Below are positions 6,317 to 12,292 of a stretch of 12,292 bases of DNA, in pieces. The notes beneath the pieces were generated by a model that ran no database searches, was not told the origin of the DNA, and saw only the letters and a list, made by a program, of their open reading frames with translations. Source of the stretch: an uncultured Prevotellaceae bacterium (GTDB lineage Bacteria; Bacteroidota; Bacteroidia; Bacteroidales; Bacteroidaceae). Position numbers and translations under genes: made by a program. Numbering within the stretch: position 1 is the first letter of the stretch; every line of letters starts with the position of its first letter. The stretch spans positions 1-12,292 of the forward strand of contig CAMZHB010000018.1 of the NCBI GenBank assembly GCA_947306605.1, read 5' to 3'.

Positions 6317-9136
6317 TTACTTGATTACGATGTTAATGATACGGTGAGGCACGACGATGACCTTCACCACCTGTTTGCCTTCGAGATACTTCGCGGCGGC
6401 CTCGGCTTCCAAGGCGGCCTTTTCGGCATCCTCGCGGCTGATGTCGGTGGGCAGGTCGAGCGTGAAGCGCATCTTGCCGTTGAAGCTGACACTGATGGTC
6501 TCGCTGTCTTCTTTCAGGTATTCTTCCTGACACACGGGCCACGGCGCGTCGCAAACGGTCGTCGTGTGTCCCAGATGCTCCCACAGTTCCTCCGCAATGT
6601 GCGGGGCAAAGGGCGCCAGCAAGGTCACGAACTGCTCCATCACGCCCTTGTCGGTACACTTCTGCTGCGCTAGTTCGTTGGTGCAAATCATGAAGGCCGA
6701 AATGGACGTGTTGTAGGAATACACCTCAATGTCTTCGCTCACCTTCTTGATGAGCTTGTTGATGCTCTTGAGGTTCTCGTGCGTGGCCGTTCCCTCCTGC
6801 GGCAGGAAGTTGCCCTGCTTGTCCCAGAAGAGGTTCCAGGCCTTGCGCAGGAAGCGGGCGCAGCCGTCTATGCCGTTGCTGTCCCAAGGTTTGCTCATGT
6901 TGATGGGGCCGAGGAACATCTCGTAGAGACGCAACGTGTCGGCACCGTATTTTTCCACGATGCGGTCGGGGTTGACCACGTTAAACATCGATTTCGACAT
7001 CTTCTCGATGGCCCAGCCGCACACGTATTTGCCTTCTTCGAGGATAAACTCGGCGTCGTTGTACTCCGGCCGCCATGCTTTGAAGGCCTCGAGGTCGAGC
7101 ACGTCGTTCTGCACCATGTTCACATCCACGTGGATGGGCGTCACCTCGTACTGGTCTTTCAGTCCCAGCGACACGAAGGTGTTGGTGCCCTGCACGCGGT
7201 AAACAAAGTTGCTGCGGCCCTGTATCATGCCTTGGTTCACCAATTTCTTGAACGGCTCTTCCTCGCAACTGTAGCCCAAGTCATAGAGGAACTTGTTCCA
7301 GAAGCGGGAATAGATGAGGTGGCCCGTGGCGTGCTCCGTGCCGCCGATATAGAGGTCGACGTTGCGCCAGTAGGCATCAATCTCGGGATCCACCAGGGCG
7401 TGGTCGTTCTTCGGATCCATGTAGCGCAGATAGTAGGCGCTGGAACCGGCAAAGCCCGGCATGGTGTTCAGTTCGAGGGGAAATACCGTCTGGTTGTCAA
7501 TCTTGTTGTTCTCCGTAACGCAGCGGTTCACCGTGTCCCAAGCCCAACGTTCGGCGTTGCCCAGAGGCGGTTCGCCCGTTTCGGTGGGCAGGAATTTCTT
7601 CACTTCGGGCAATTCCAGCGGCAGACAGTCTTCCGGAATCATGCGGGGAATGCCGTTGTCGTAGTACACGGGGAAGGGTTCGCCCCAGTAGCGCTGGCGG
7701 CTGAAGATGGCGTCGCGCAGGCGGTAGTTCACCTTCACGCGGCCCAGGCCTTTCTCAGTCACATATTTCTTGGTGGCGGCAATGGCTTCCTTCACGGTCA
7801 GACCGTTCAACGAAAAGTCTTTGCCCTGCGAATTGGTTACGAAGCCTTCCTTGGCATCGAAGCTTTCCTCGCTCACGTCGCAGCCTTCAATCAAGGGGAT
7901 GATGGGCAGGCCGAATGTCTTGGCAAAGGCGTAGTCGCGGCTGTCATGGGCAGGCACGGCCATGATGGCGCCCGTGCCGTAGCCGGCCAATACGTAGTCG
8001 CTCACCCACACCGGAACGGCCTCGTCGGTGAACGGGTTGATGGCATACGAGCCGGTGAAGACGCCCGTCTTGTCGGTGGCTATCTGGCGCTCACGCTCGG
8101 TCTTCTTCTTGGTCTGCGTCACATAAGCCTCCACGGCTTCGCGCTGTTCCGGAGTTGTGAGCTGTTCCACTAGTTCGCTTTCGGGGGCCAGCACCATGAA
8201 GGTCACGCCGAACATGGTGTCGGCGCGGGTGGTGAATATCGTAAAGGTCACGTCGCTGTCTTTCACTTTGAACTCCACTTCCGTGCCTTCGGAGCGGCCT
8301 ATCCAGTTGCGCTGGGTTTCCTTGATGGAGTCGGTCCAGTCGATGGTATCCAGTCCGTCGAGCAGGCGCTGGGCGTAAGCTGACACGCGCAGACACCACT
8401 GGCGCATTTTCTTCTGCACCACGGGGTAGCCGCCGCGCACGCTCAGGCCTTCCACCACTTCGTCGTTGGCCAGCACCGTGCCCAGTTCGGGACACCAGTT
8501 CACCATCGTCTCGCCCAGATAGGCGATGCGGTAGTTCATCAGCACCTGGCTCTGCTCGGCTTCGGTCATGGCGTTCCACTGGGCGGCCGTCAGGTGGAGT
8601 TCCTCCGTCTGCGCCACGTCCAATCCTTCGGTGCCGTGTGCTTTCAGGTAATCCGCCAGTTTTTCAATGGGCTGGGCCTTGTGGCTGCCGTTACAGTAGA
8701 ACGAATTGAACATCTTCTGGAAGGCCCACTGTGTCCAGCGGTAGTACCCGGGGTCGCAAGTGCGCACTTCGCGGCTCCAGTCGAACGAGAAACCGATGTT
8801 GTCCAACTGCTCGCGGTAGCGGTTGATGTTCTGTTCCGTGGTGATTGCCGGATGCTGTCCCGTCTGGATGGCATACTGCTCGGCGGGCAGGCCGTAGGCG
8901 TCGTAGCCCATCGGGTGCAGCACGTTGAAGCCCTTCATCCGCTTGTAGCGCGCGTAGATGTCGCTGGCAATGTAGCCCAGGGGATGACCCACGTGCAGCC
9001 CCGCGCCGCTGGGGTACGGGAACATGTTGAGCACATAATATTTCGGCCGCGTCGGGTCTTCCTTCACCTCATACGTGTGCTGTTCCACCCAGCGCTGGCG
9101 CCATTTCCGTTCAATCTCGTTGAATCTGTATTCCAT
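6317..9136 (-). CDS. leuS: Leucine--tRNA ligase
   Basis: A 939-residue cytosolic class Ia leucyl-tRNA synthetase, which charges tRNA-Leu with leucine. The HIGH signature is HVGH at 48-51, in YPSGAGLHVGHPLGYIA, and KMSKS is at 712-716. The CP1 editing domain is present, with the threonine-rich motif TTRADT at 302-307 and the GTGAIMAVPAHDSRD segment that holds the universal editing aspartate, so mischarged tRNA should be cleared. Where the E. coli enzyme has a cysteine-rich zinc-1 segment, this protein reads SVRGG (232-236), so a zinc site is unlikely there. The length is greater than in E. coli but usual for Bacteroidetes. The ATG at 9136 starts the standard MEYRFNEIERKWRQRW. It appears to lead an operon with the yitT-like, glycosyltransferase-rdgB, porZ and DUF4294 genes. 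Confidence 0.98.
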   Translation of the reverse strand: MEYRFNEIERKWRQRWVEQHTYEVKEDPTRPKYYVLNMFPYPSGAGLHVGHPLGYIASDIYARYKRMKGFNVLHPMGYDAYGLPAEQYAIQTGQHPAITTEQNINRYREQLDNIGFSFDWSREVRTCDPGYYRWTQWAFQKMFNSFYCNGSHKAQPIEKLADYLKAHGTEGLDVAQTEELHLTAAQWNAMTEAEQSQVLMNYRIAYLGETMVNWCPELGTVLANDEVVEGLSVRGGYPVVQKKMRQWCLRVSAYAQRLLDGLDTIDWTDSIKETQRNWIGRSEGTEVEFKVKDSDVTFTIFTTRADTMFGVTFMVLAPESELVEQLTTPEQREAVEAYVTQTKKKTERERQIATDKTGVFTGSYAINPFTDEAVPVWVSDYVLAGYGTGAIMAVPAHDSRDYAFAKTFGLPIIPLIEGCDVSEESFDAKEGFVTNSQGKDFSLNGLTVKEAIAATKKYVTEKGLGRVKVNYRLRDAIFSRQRYWGEPFPVYYDNGIPRMIPEDCLPLELPEVKKFLPTETGEPPLGNAERWAWDTVNRCVTENNKIDNQTVFPLELNTMPGFAGSSAYYLRYMDPKNDHALVDPEIDAYWRNVDLYIGGTEHATGHLIYSRFWNKFLYDLGYSCEEEPFKKLVNQGMIQGRSNFVYRVQGTNTFVSLGLKDQYEVTPIHVDVNMVQNDVLDLEAFKAWRPEYNDAEFILEEGKYVCGWAIEKMSKSMFNVVNPDRIVEKYGADTLRLYEMFLGPINMSKPWDSNGIDGCARFLRKAWNLFWDKQGNFLPQEGTATHENLKSINKLIKKVSEDIEVYSYNTSISAFMICTNELAQQKCTDKGVMEQFVTLLAPFAPHIAEELWEHLGHTTTVCDAPWPVCQEEYLKEDSETISVSFNGKMRFTLDLPTDISREDAEKAALEAEAAAKYLEGKQVVKVIVVPHRIINIVIK

Positions 9137-9176
9137 GATTTCTTAGCTGTTTATCCTGTTTACTGGTTATAGCATG

Positions 9177-9184
9177 CAAAATTA
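9177..9184 (-). promoter_or_regulatory. Promoter-like -7 box for the leuS operon
   Basis: The minus strand reads TAATTTTG, matching the Bacteroidetes -7 consensus TAnnTTTG, 40 bases before the leuS ATG, which leaves a short leader. A TTTG at 9202-9199 is the nearest -33 candidate, but the 14-base spacer is shorter than the usual 19-20. No leucine-specific T-box or leader peptide is recognisable in the leader. Confidence 0.5.
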
Positions 9185-9243
9185 CAAATAAATCAGAGCA
9201 AAACGGGCATAATGGCCCGCGTTTAATCAAAAAAGTCTCGGAT

Positions 9244-9266
9244 TTCTTGCAAATGGTTTGCAAGAA
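9244..9266. repeat. Perfect 10-bp inverted repeat upstream of leuS
   Basis: TTCTTGCAAA (9244-9253) and TTTGCAAGAA (9257-9266) form a perfect dyad with a 3-base centre, about 60 bases upstream of the leuS -7 box. On the minus strand, ATCCGAGAC and then six T residues follow it, so it could be a weak terminator for the oxidoreductase cluster. Alternatively it could be a protein-binding operator. It is not part of the repeat family of copies A to C. Confidence 0.55.
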
Positions 9267-9281
9267 TAAGATTTCGGGGTG

Positions 9282-9340
9282 CAAAGGTGGGACTTCGGGA
9301 TGCAGAAGCGGCGTTTCGGAAGTTTGAAACGCCGCTTCTA
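9282..9340 (-). repeat. Intergenic palindromic repeat, copy C
   Basis: The third copy lies in the opposite orientation to A and B. Its 31-base core (9312-9282 on the minus strand) differs from copy A at only 3 positions. The inverted repeat is perfect: AGAAGCGGCGTTTC (9304-9317) and GAAACGCCGCTTCT (9326-9339), with an 8-base loop. The stem would be stable in RNA from either strand. A T-rich run (TATTTTGCTG) follows it on the plus strand, whereas the minus-strand transcript from the oxidoreductase genes meets GCATCCC, so it is not a classic terminator for those genes. Confidence 0.75.
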
Positions 9341-9453
9341 TTTTGCTGTATTTGGCACCCGGTGAAAATCAACGGATTACAAAGCCTTCGGATTTTGGGT
9401 GAGAAATCTTGACATATTCACTTACCCGGAGAGGTTTGTTCAAGGACGGTTTT

Positions 9454-10758
9454 TCATCCGTTTGGCAGACGCCACGGTTTGCGGTAGGCCGGGGCGATGA
9501 GGCGGTCGGCCTTGCGGTTGTGGAAGGTATGGTGCTGCGGGTCGTAGGTGAGTGCCTCTCCGGTGCGTGCGGCGATGTTGCCGAGGTGGGCATACTTGGC
9601 GCAGAGGGCTCCCTGGCGGATGGTGCAGGCGGTGTCCTGGCGACGCTGGCGCACGCAGTCGATGAAGTTGCCTACATGGTCGAGAATCACATTGTTAGTG
9701 ACCTTCCACGATTGTTTTTCCATCTTTCTGTCTTCAGGGATGAATTCCATCTTTTCATCGTTCGCAACGAGCGAGCCGTTGGTGCCCTTGAACTCGATGC
9801 CCCGGCTCATGCCGAAGGGTCCGCGCTCGATGTTGACGTTGTTCCACTGCATGAGGAATGTGGGGAACTGATAGAAGACGCTGAGGTTGTCGAACGTCTC
9901 AGCCCGGTTTCCGGGAATGGTGTGGTTGGCACCCGAGCCCACCACGCGAAGCGGCATGCCGGTGACGTTCATTCCGGAGAGCGCCATATCGAACAGATGC
10001 GGGCCCATGTCGGCGATCATCCCGCCGCCATAGTCCCAGAACAGACGCCACGAATCGTGGAAGCGGTTGGCGTTGAACGCCCGCTGGGGGGCCGGACCGA
10101 GCCACATATTGTAGTCCACGCCCTGGGGAGCGGGACTGTCGTGCGCGACACCGGTGATGGTGGCAAAATCCATGTTGGTCCACACGTTGACACGGGCAAT
10201 CGTGCCCAGTTGTCCGCTGCCGACGACGCGTTTCATCTCGTTCCAAATATCGGAACTGCGCATCTGCTGCCCTACCTGGACCACACGGCCGTAGCGTTGC
10301 TGGGCGGCCACCATGGCGTCGCACTCGGCCAGGCTGTGGGCCGCGGGACCTTCCACATAGACGTCCTTTCCGGCCGAGCAGGCGTCGGTCATCATCAGGC
10401 AATGCCAGTGGTCGGGCGTGGCGATGACGACGGCGTCCACATCCTTGCGGTCGAGGATGCGGCGATAGTCAGTGTAGGTGTCGGGACGGCTGCCCCACAG
10501 TTTCTGTGCCTCGTTGGCACGGTTTTCCAATATTTTCTGGTCGATGTCGCAGAGGGCGACGCAGCTGACACCGGCGTGTTTCATAAAAGCGGCCAGGTCA
10601 ATAAATCCCATGCTCTTGCACCCGATAATTGCCAAACGGAACTGGTCGCTGGGAGCGGCGAAAGAACCGAGGGTTTGCGATTTCAGAACTTGGGGCAAAG
10701 CAACGCTGGCAGCAAGTGCCGCGGCTGACCGACGGAGGAAATCTCTTCTTGTAATCAT
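9454..10758 (-). CDS. Gfo/Idh/MocA family oxidoreductase with twin-arginine signal and EGP in place of EKP
   Basis: A 434-residue protein of the Gfo/Idh/MocA family, NAD(P)-dependent sugar dehydrogenases that also include GH109 glycosidases. The N-terminus is a twin-arginine signal (TRRDFLRRS at 3-11, hydrophobic AAALAASVALP), so export of the folded, cofactor-loaded enzyme is predicted. The Rossmann domain follows with IGCKSMG (45-51; the middle glycine of GxGxxG is Lys), CDIDQ (70-74) and TPDHWHC (114-120). The conserved EKP reads E136-G137-P138, the glycine encoded by GGT at 10348-10350. The C-terminal substrate domain keeps WLGPAP, WDYGGGMIADMGPH (His254) and GNIAARTG. It is closely related along its whole length to the gene 12 bases upstream, so it is a tandem duplicate. 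Loss of the lysine may mean altered chemistry, a partner-dependent subunit or low dehydrogenase activity. The substrate is unknown. Confidence 0.88.
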   Translation of the reverse strand: MITRRDFLRRSAAALAASVALPQVLKSQTLGSFAAPSDQFRLAIIGCKSMGFIDLAAFMKHAGVSCVALCDIDQKILENRANEAQKLWGSRPDTYTDYRRILDRKDVDAVVIATPDHWHCLMMTDACSAGKDVYVEGPAAHSLAECDAMVAAQQRYGRVVQVGQQMRSSDIWNEMKRVVGSGQLGTIARVNVWTNMDFATITGVAHDSPAPQGVDYNMWLGPAPQRAFNANRFHDSWRLFWDYGGGMIADMGPHLFDMALSGMNVTGMPLRVVGSGANHTIPGNRAETFDNLSVFYQFPTFLMQWNNVNIERGPFGMSRGIEFKGTNGSLVANDEKMEFIPEDRKMEKQSWKVTNNVILDHVGNFIDCVRQRRQDTACTIRQGALCAKYAHLGNIAARTGEALTYDPQHHTFHNRKADRLIAPAYRKPWRLPNG

Positions 10759-10770
10759 AGCGAGAACCTT

Positions 10771-11976
10771 TTAACTCTTAAACATTTTCCAAGGTTTGCG
10801 ATAGGGACGTGCGATGAGACGGTCGGCGGCCTTGTCGTGGAAGGTGCGCCGGAGGGCGTCATAGTGGAGCACGTGTCCGGTGCGTGCGGCGATGTTGCCC
10901 ATGTGGGCGAATTTGGCGCAGAGAGTGCCGTGGGTAATGGGGCAGGCCAGCTGGTCGATGCGGCGCGAACGGACACAATCCAGGAAGTTGCCCGTGTGAA
11001 CCACATGCTCACCAGGCGTGGCCATCACTTTCTTCGGCTCTAGGCGTCCGTCAGAGGGCAACACTTCCCACCATTCATAGTTGGTGATCACCGTGCCGTT
11101 CTCGCCGATGAATTCGAGCCCGTTGTGAGAGTTGTAGGGGCCTGTGCTTACCGCCGTATTGTTCCATTGGATATTGAAATCGGGCAGTTCGTAGAGGACA
11201 CTCAACGTATCGAACGTGTCGGCCTTGTTGTCGGGACAGACGAAGTTACCGCCGATGGCCGACACGCTGAGCGGCGTTTCCTTGACGTTCATATTCCACA
11301 GGGCCATGTCGAGCAGGTGCGGCCCCATGTCGGTCATCAAACCGCCGCCATAGTCCCAGAAACAGCGCCAAGCGGTGTTGCGGGTGCGGCTGTAGGGACG
11401 CAGGGGTGCGGGGCCGAGCCACATGTCGTAGTCGAGAGTTGCGGGGGGCTCGGTGTCGGGCGACACGTTTTTCAGTATCACATAGGTGAAGTTCGCCCAC
11501 ACGTTGACGCGGCCGATGTGCCCCAACTGTCCGCTGGCGATGAATTCGTGGAGCTGCTTCCAGTGTTCGGCGCTGTGCTTCTGCTGTCCCACCTGGACCA
11601 CACGGTTGTAACGCTGCTGGGCGGCCACCATGGCGTCGCACTCGGCGATGCTGTTGGCGGCGGGCTTCTCCACATACACGTCTTTTCCGGCCGCGCAGGC
11701 GTCGGTCATGATGAGGCAGTGCCAGTGGTCGGGCGTGCCGATGATGACGGCATCGATGTCTTTATTGTCCAGCACTTGGCGGTAGTCGCGGTATTGCCGG
11801 GGGCGGACACCCCAGTTCTTCTCGGCATCGGCGGTACGCCTGTCGAGGACTTCTTTGTCCACATCGCACAGGGCCACTAGCCGCACGCCGGGGTTCTGAA
11901 GCATGGAACTGAGGTCGGCCCAGCCCATGCTGCGGCAACCGATAAGCGCCACGTTTATCGTGTCATTTGCGGTCAT
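10771..11976 (-). CDS. Gfo/Idh/MocA family oxidoreductase (canonical EKP)
   Basis: A 401-residue sugar oxidoreductase, predicted to be cytoplasmic because no signal precedes the Rossmann fold. I chose the ATG at 11976 (MTANDTINVALIGC), 4 bases after the upstream stop; a TTG at 11994 overlapping that gene is unlikely. Motifs are IGCRSMG (12-18, an Arg replacing the second glycine of GxGxxG), CDVD, TPDHWHC (81-87), the catalytic E103-K104-P105, and WDYGGGLMTDMGPH ending at His220. Stretches shared with the downstream paralogue include AECDAMVAAQQRY, RVVQVGQQ, DMWLGPAP-like segments, GNIAARTG and a final YRKPW. With the adjoining sugar isomerase/epimerase it fits oxidation of a glycoside or sugar, possibly at C3. 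GH109-like glycosidase activity is an alternative. The exact reaction cannot be read from the sequence. Confidence 0.9.
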   Translation of the reverse strand: MTANDTINVALIGCRSMGWADLSSMLQNPGVRLVALCDVDKEVLDRRTADAEKNWGVRPRQYRDYRQVLDNKDIDAVIIGTPDHWHCLIMTDACAAGKDVYVEKPAANSIAECDAMVAAQQRYNRVVQVGQQKHSAEHWKQLHEFIASGQLGHIGRVNVWANFTYVILKNVSPDTEPPATLDYDMWLGPAPLRPYSRTRNTAWRCFWDYGGGLMTDMGPHLLDMALWNMNVKETPLSVSAIGGNFVCPDNKADTFDTLSVLYELPDFNIQWNNTAVSTGPYNSHNGLEFIGENGTVITNYEWWEVLPSDGRLEPKKVMATPGEHVVHTGNFLDCVRSRRIDQLACPITHGTLCAKFAHMGNIAARTGHVLHYDALRRTFHDKAADRLIARPYRKPWKMFKS

Positions 11977-11980
11977 AGTC

Positions 11981-12292
11981 TTAGTATTTGTCAATGAGTT
12001 TCTGCAGATACTTGCGTGTACGGACCATGTAGTCAGCCGTGCGGCCGCTCATTTCGTATTCAATGGTGATGGCTCCGGTGTACCCCTGTTGCTTGAGCAG
12101 TTTGATGATGGCGGGGAAATCCACGTCGCCCTGGGGAATGGGTTTCTCGCGCCCCAAGCGATAGGGGTTGTCGGCTGAGGGATAGGTGCCGTCCTTGGCA
12201 TGCATGTCGCGTACCAGGTGTCCGAACTGGCGGATGGCATCGGTGGGATTGGCCTTGCCGTAGAGCAGCAGGTTGGCCGTGTCGCAGTTGAT
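11981..12292 (-). CDS. Sugar phosphate isomerase/epimerase (xylose isomerase-like TIM barrel), 3' part only
   Basis: The last 103 codons of a gene that runs off the right edge of the window; the frame is open to base 12292, so its start is not visible. The visible part carries the typical end of the xylose isomerase-like/AP endonuclease 2 TIM barrel: INCDTANLLLYGKANP (compare N-D-P-A-N-x-x-x-G in relatives), then HLVRDMHAKDG, where Asp and His usually bind the divalent metal. Next come GREKPIPQGDVDFPAIIKLL and GAITIEYEMSG, with the conserved late Glu. Homologues isomerise, epimerise or dehydrate sugars and keto sugars. It leads, in the visible part, the pair of Gfo/Idh/MocA oxidoreductases with a 4-base gap, so a common pathway is likely. 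The substrate is unknown. Confidence 0.88.
   Translation of the reverse strand: MNCDTANLLLYGKANPTDAIRQFGHLVRDMHAKDGTYPSADNPYRLGREKPIPQGDVDFPAIIKLLKQQGYTGAITIEYEMSGRTADYMVRTRKYLQKLIDKY

Larger units (their letters stand above)
9137..9453. other. Intergenic region between the oxidoreductase gene and leuS
   Basis: These 317 bases contain no convincing gene. In order from the leuS side they hold the leuS leader, a -7 promoter box (9177-9184), a small stem (CGGGC at 9204-9208 with GCCCG at 9215-9219, followed on the minus strand by TTTT), a 10-base-pair inverted repeat (9244-9266) and repeat copy C (9282-9340). The remaining 110 or so bases up to the oxidoreductase stop codon show no clear structure. 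The terminator of the sugar cluster must lie here, but three hairpins compete for the role. Confidence 0.7.

Noticed and set aside
5395..6324. Plus-strand open frame of 309 codons opposite the yitT-like gene
   Set aside because: The Asp/Glu/His-rich translation is the complement of a membrane protein gene; there is no independent support.
6779..8173. Long plus-strand open frame (464 codons) opposite leuS
   Set aside because: It lies entirely antisense to an unmistakable leuS, has the low-complexity His/Val/Gly-rich composition of a shadow frame, and shows no family motif or promoter.
9137..9176. T-box or leader-peptide attenuator controlling leuS
   Set aside because: The leader is only about 35 bases long and has no leucine codon run, T-box sequence or alternative hairpins.
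9409..10728. Long plus-strand open frame (439 codons) opposite the exported oxidoreductase
   Set aside because: It mirrors the real gene's codon pattern in a GC-rich sequence. The translation has no recognisable domain, while the minus strand has clear Gfo/Idh/MocA motifs.

Overview
The window looks like GC-rich chromosomal DNA from a Bacteroidales bacterium, most likely Prevotellaceae or a close relative. Three things point there: a DUF4294 protein, a PorZ-type protein of the type IX secretion system (T9SS, present in Prevotella and Porphyromonas but lacking in most gut Bacteroides), and -7 promoter boxes of the Bacteroidetes form TAnnTTTG with no strong Shine-Dalgarno sequences. Genus and species cannot be settled from the sequence alone. 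Every gene I can support lies on the minus strand, so transcription runs from high to low coordinates. I see no tRNA, rRNA, CRISPR array, insertion sequence or phage gene.

Right-hand block (12292 to 9454): a tight three-gene cluster of sugar metabolism. It holds the end of a sugar phosphate isomerase/epimerase cut by the window edge, followed after 4 bases by a Gfo/Idh/MocA oxidoreductase with the canonical EKP motif and no export signal. After 12 more bases comes a close paralogue with a twin-arginine signal in which the lysine of EKP is glycine. The set resembles Bacteroidetes clusters that oxidise glycosides to 3-keto sugars before cleavage; that pathway assignment is inference.

Middle and left block (9136 to 857): a probable operon, leuS - yitT-like membrane protein - glycosyltransferase/RdgB fusion - porZ - DUF4294 lipoprotein-like or exported protein. 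Spacings are 4, 115, 1 and 78 bases. It combines leucyl-tRNA synthesis, removal of non-canonical purine nucleotides and a T9SS cell-surface component. The oddest member is a single open frame that joins a fucosyltransferase-like domain to a complete RdgB/HAM1 pyrophosphatase. A separate promoter-like site precedes the last gene (790 to 89), an exported SGNH/GDSL hydrolase.

Three copies of an intergenic repeat (about 1-64, 5334-5411 and 9282-9340) share a 31-base core next to a GC-rich inverted repeat. One copy follows the SGNH gene, one sits inside the leuS operon, and one separates the sugar cluster from leuS. This repeat family, the fusion gene and the EKP/EGP oxidoreductase pair are the main items for follow-up.
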